NCBI RefSeq assembly: GCF_003703835.1 | Contig: NZ_RDQR01000007.1 | Coordinates: forward strand, 1-64,000 | Length of the DNA stretch: 64,000 bases | DNA from: Auritidibacter ignavus | GTDB taxonomy: Bacteria; Actinomycetota; Actinomycetes; Actinomycetales; Micrococcaceae | Direction: 5' to 3' | Part shown: positions 62,197 to 64,000 of the stretch, piece after piece | Layout of the letters: each line of letters opens with the position of its first letter | How positions within the stretch are numbered: the first letter of the stretch is position 1 | Program-made: the position numbers and the translations under genes | Notes under the pieces: model-generated | Seen by the model: the letters and a program-made list of their open reading frames with translations, nothing else | The model's database searches: none | Told to the model about the DNA's origin: nothing

Positions 62197-63498
62197 ATGC
62201 CCACACTCGACGGGCTCCTCTCCCCTAAGCAACACCAGTACCTCACCGGATCTCACCACCGCGTCAACCTCACCACCGGCGCCATCCGGTCCGGAAAAAC
62301 ACTCGTCACACTCATCCGCTGGGTAACCTTCATCATCAGGGCACCACGCGGCGGCGAACTCATCATGGTCGGGCGCACACGCGACAGTGTGTGGCGAAAC
62401 TGTGTGAGCGTCCTCCAAGACCCCAACCTGTTCGGACCCATCGCCACACAAGTCAAAGGCAACTACGGGGCACCCACAATCAACGCGTTAGGGCGCACCA
62501 TCCACATTATTGGCGCCTCCGACGCCAAAGCAGAAAAAACCATTCGCGGCCTCACCGTGTCCGGCGCGTACGTTGACGAGCTCACCACCATCGACGAACA
62601 ATTCTTCACCCAACTGTTAGGGCGCATGTCCGTGCCCGGGGCCAAACTGTTCGCCTCCACCAACCCTGAAGGGCCAGCGCACTGGGCGAAAACAAAATTC
62701 ATAGACCGCATCGGTGGAGACCTCAAAGACTGGGGGCACTGGGCGTTCACCATCGACGACAACCCATCCCTAGAAGAAACCTACAAGAATTCGATCAAAA
62801 AAGAATTCACCGGAGTCTGGTACGAACGATTCATTGAGGGCAAATGGGTCGCCGGCGAAGGCGCCATCTTCAACATGTGGGACCCGCAACACCACATTAT
62901 TCGTTGGGACGAACTGCCACCTATGGCCGAACTCCTAGCCGTCGGAGTGGACTACGGTACATCCAACGCCACCGCCGCAATCAGCCTTGGTATAGGACTC
63001 GACGGTGACCTGTACGCGCTCCACGAATGGTCACACTCTGGACGCGACACCCGGCAACCACTCACCGACGCACAACTAGCAAACCATTTAGAAACCTGGC
63101 TGGCCATCCCACACGCACCAGACGACCCGCGCACCCCACGCCACATCATCCTCGACCCGTCCGCCGCCAGCTTCCACACCGAACTGGCCACCAGGGGCAC
63201 GCACGCCACACCAGCAGACAACAACGTGCTGTACGGCATCCGCACCCTAGCGTCCCTCCTATCCCAGGGCCGACTACATGTGGCAGACACGTGCAAAACG
63301 CTAATCGAAGAAATGCCCGGCTACGCGTGGGACCCGAAAGCCACCGAGAACGGTGAAGACAAACCCATCAAACGCGCCGACCACGCTATAGACGCACTAC
63401 GCTACGCGGTCGTCACCACAGAACAACACTGGAAACCAATACACGTCAGACAAACAAAACAACGCCCAGGGGAAGGAGAACAACATGCCATTGCCTGA
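62197..63498 (+). CDS. Terminase large subunit
   Basis: 433 residues from the ATG at 62197 (a G-run upstream serves as ribosome binding site; GTG at 62188 is open too). ATPase: Walker A TTGAIRSGKTLVTLIRW, Walker B VSGAYVDELTTIDEQFF, then LFASTNPEGPAHWAKTKF. The nuclease domain begins LAVGVDYGTSNATAAIS with its metal Asp, and ends near KRADHAIDALRYAV. It packages DNA into the prohead. Confidence 0.93.
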   Translation: MPTLDGLLSPKQHQYLTGSHHRVNLTTGAIRSGKTLVTLIRWVTFIIRAPRGGELIMVGRTRDSVWRNCVSVLQDPNLFGPIATQVKGNYGAPTINALGRTIHIIGASDAKAEKTIRGLTVSGAYVDELTTIDEQFFTQLLGRMSVPGAKLFASTNPEGPAHWAKTKFIDRIGGDLKDWGHWAFTIDDNPSLEETYKNSIKKEFTGVWYERFIEGKWVAGEGAIFNMWDPQHHIIRWDELPPMAELLAVGVDYGTSNATAAISLGIGLDGDLYALHEWSHSGRDTRQPLTDAQLANHLETWLAIPHAPDDPRTPRHIILDPSAASFHTELATRGTHATPADNNVLYGIRTLASLLSQGRLHVADTCKTLIEEMPGYAWDPKATENGEDKPIKRADHAIDALRYAVVTTEQHWKPIHVRQTKQRPGEGEQHAIA

Positions 63499-64000
63499 AA
63501 CCTCCATACCCTGGCCACCCAAACAACACGAACCCGCCTACCAGGCCATGCGAGTCCACGACGCCTGGTACACCGGCAACACCGACGCCCTGTCCAGCGA
63601 ATACGCGGGAACCCTACGGCCACGCAACCGCCCATTACAGTACGCCGGCGGAATGATCGGCGCCGTCTCCAGAATGTTCTGGGGCAAACCCGCACCAGCC
63701 GGAGAAACCCGCACCCGCCTACACGTGCCCGTCCCAGCAGACCTCGCCACCATCAGCGCCGACCTGCTCTTCTCCGAAGCCCCACGCATCCTGTTAGACG
63801 AGGACGCGCCAGAACACATGAAAACACGGGTAGACCAGGTCGCCAACACCCCGACCATGCACTCCACACTGTTAGAAGCAGCAGAAGTAGCCGCCGCACT
63901 GTGTGGCGTGTACTTGCGAGCCGTGTGGGACACCAGCTTCACCGACCACGTGATGGTGGATGTGGTGCACCCGGACCGGGCCTACCCAGAATTCAGGTGG
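63485..64000 (+). CDS. Portal protein, N-terminal part (runs off window)
   Basis: The ATG at 63485 overlaps the terminase stop by 14 bases. 172 codons are open to the window end. The translation (DAWYTGNTDALSSEYAG, PLQYAGGMIGAVSRMFWGK, RLHVPVPADLATISADLLF) fits the start of SPP1-gp6-type portal proteins. Order small terminase, large terminase, portal is standard for tailed phages. Confidence 0.8.
   Translation, partial: MPLPETSIPWPPKQHEPAYQAMRVHDAWYTGNTDALSSEYAGTLRPRNRPLQYAGGMIGAVSRMFWGKPAPAGETRTRLHVPVPADLATISADLLFSEAPRILLDEDAPEHMKTRVDQVANTPTMHSTLLEAAEVAAALCGVYLRAVWDTSFTDHVMVDVVHPDRAYPEFRW

Overview
The window looks like the chromosome of a G+C-rich actinobacterium, most likely Micrococcales (Micrococcaceae-like). 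The evidence is the gene order (alaS-ruvX-mltG-aroE-aroC-aroK-aroB-efp-nusB-pyrR-pyrB-pyrC-carA-carB-pyrF-mihF-gmk-rpoZ-coaBC, then metK-priA), an actinobacterial integration host factor, a PriA without helicase motifs, and frequent GTG/TTG starts. The genus is not proven from sequence alone.

Layout. (1) 1-6115 is an accessory island: the tail of an IS110-type transposase, then a tightly coupled rightward operon (430-5113), then a convergent GIY-YIG/DUF4357 nuclease-like gene. The operon encodes a J-domain-like four-helix membrane protein, an FtsK/SpoIIIE-type ATPase, a tail-anchored coiled-coil protein and three small helical proteins. I recognise no described system with this composition, and it is the best candidate for something new. 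(2) 6134-46686 is conserved core, almost all leftward: competence and clamp loading (comEA, comEC, holA), degV, leuS, glpK, priA, metK, a thiolase, an Ltp-repeat surface protein, coaBC, rpoZ, gmk, mihF, the complete pyrimidine operon with a PyrR-binding hairpin over the pyrR ribosome binding site, nusB, efp, the aro cluster, mltG, ruvX and alaS. One rightward alpha/beta hydrolase has a leaderless-type promoter. (3) 46964-64000 is the left part of a siphovirus-like prophage and runs off the window. A leftward lysogeny block (integrase, HTH protein, ImmA-type peptidase, repressor) faces a rightward early region across palindromic operators at 49299-49407.

The phage early region encodes an excisionase-like protein, a YqaJ exonuclease, a RecT/Bet annealase, SSB, a RusA resolvase and many small unknown proteins, including two Cys-rich ones and a paralogous pair. 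A replication-type protein is followed by iteron-like repeats (58121-58266). Two further HTH genes, a DUF732-like lipoprotein, terminase small and large subunits and the start of a portal gene follow. One leftward gene (57017-57619) with its own promoter interrupts this rightward region and is a probable lysogenic-conversion (moron) gene.

No rRNA, tRNA or CRISPR array was seen. Function calls rest on motif recognition by eye; no database search was possible.
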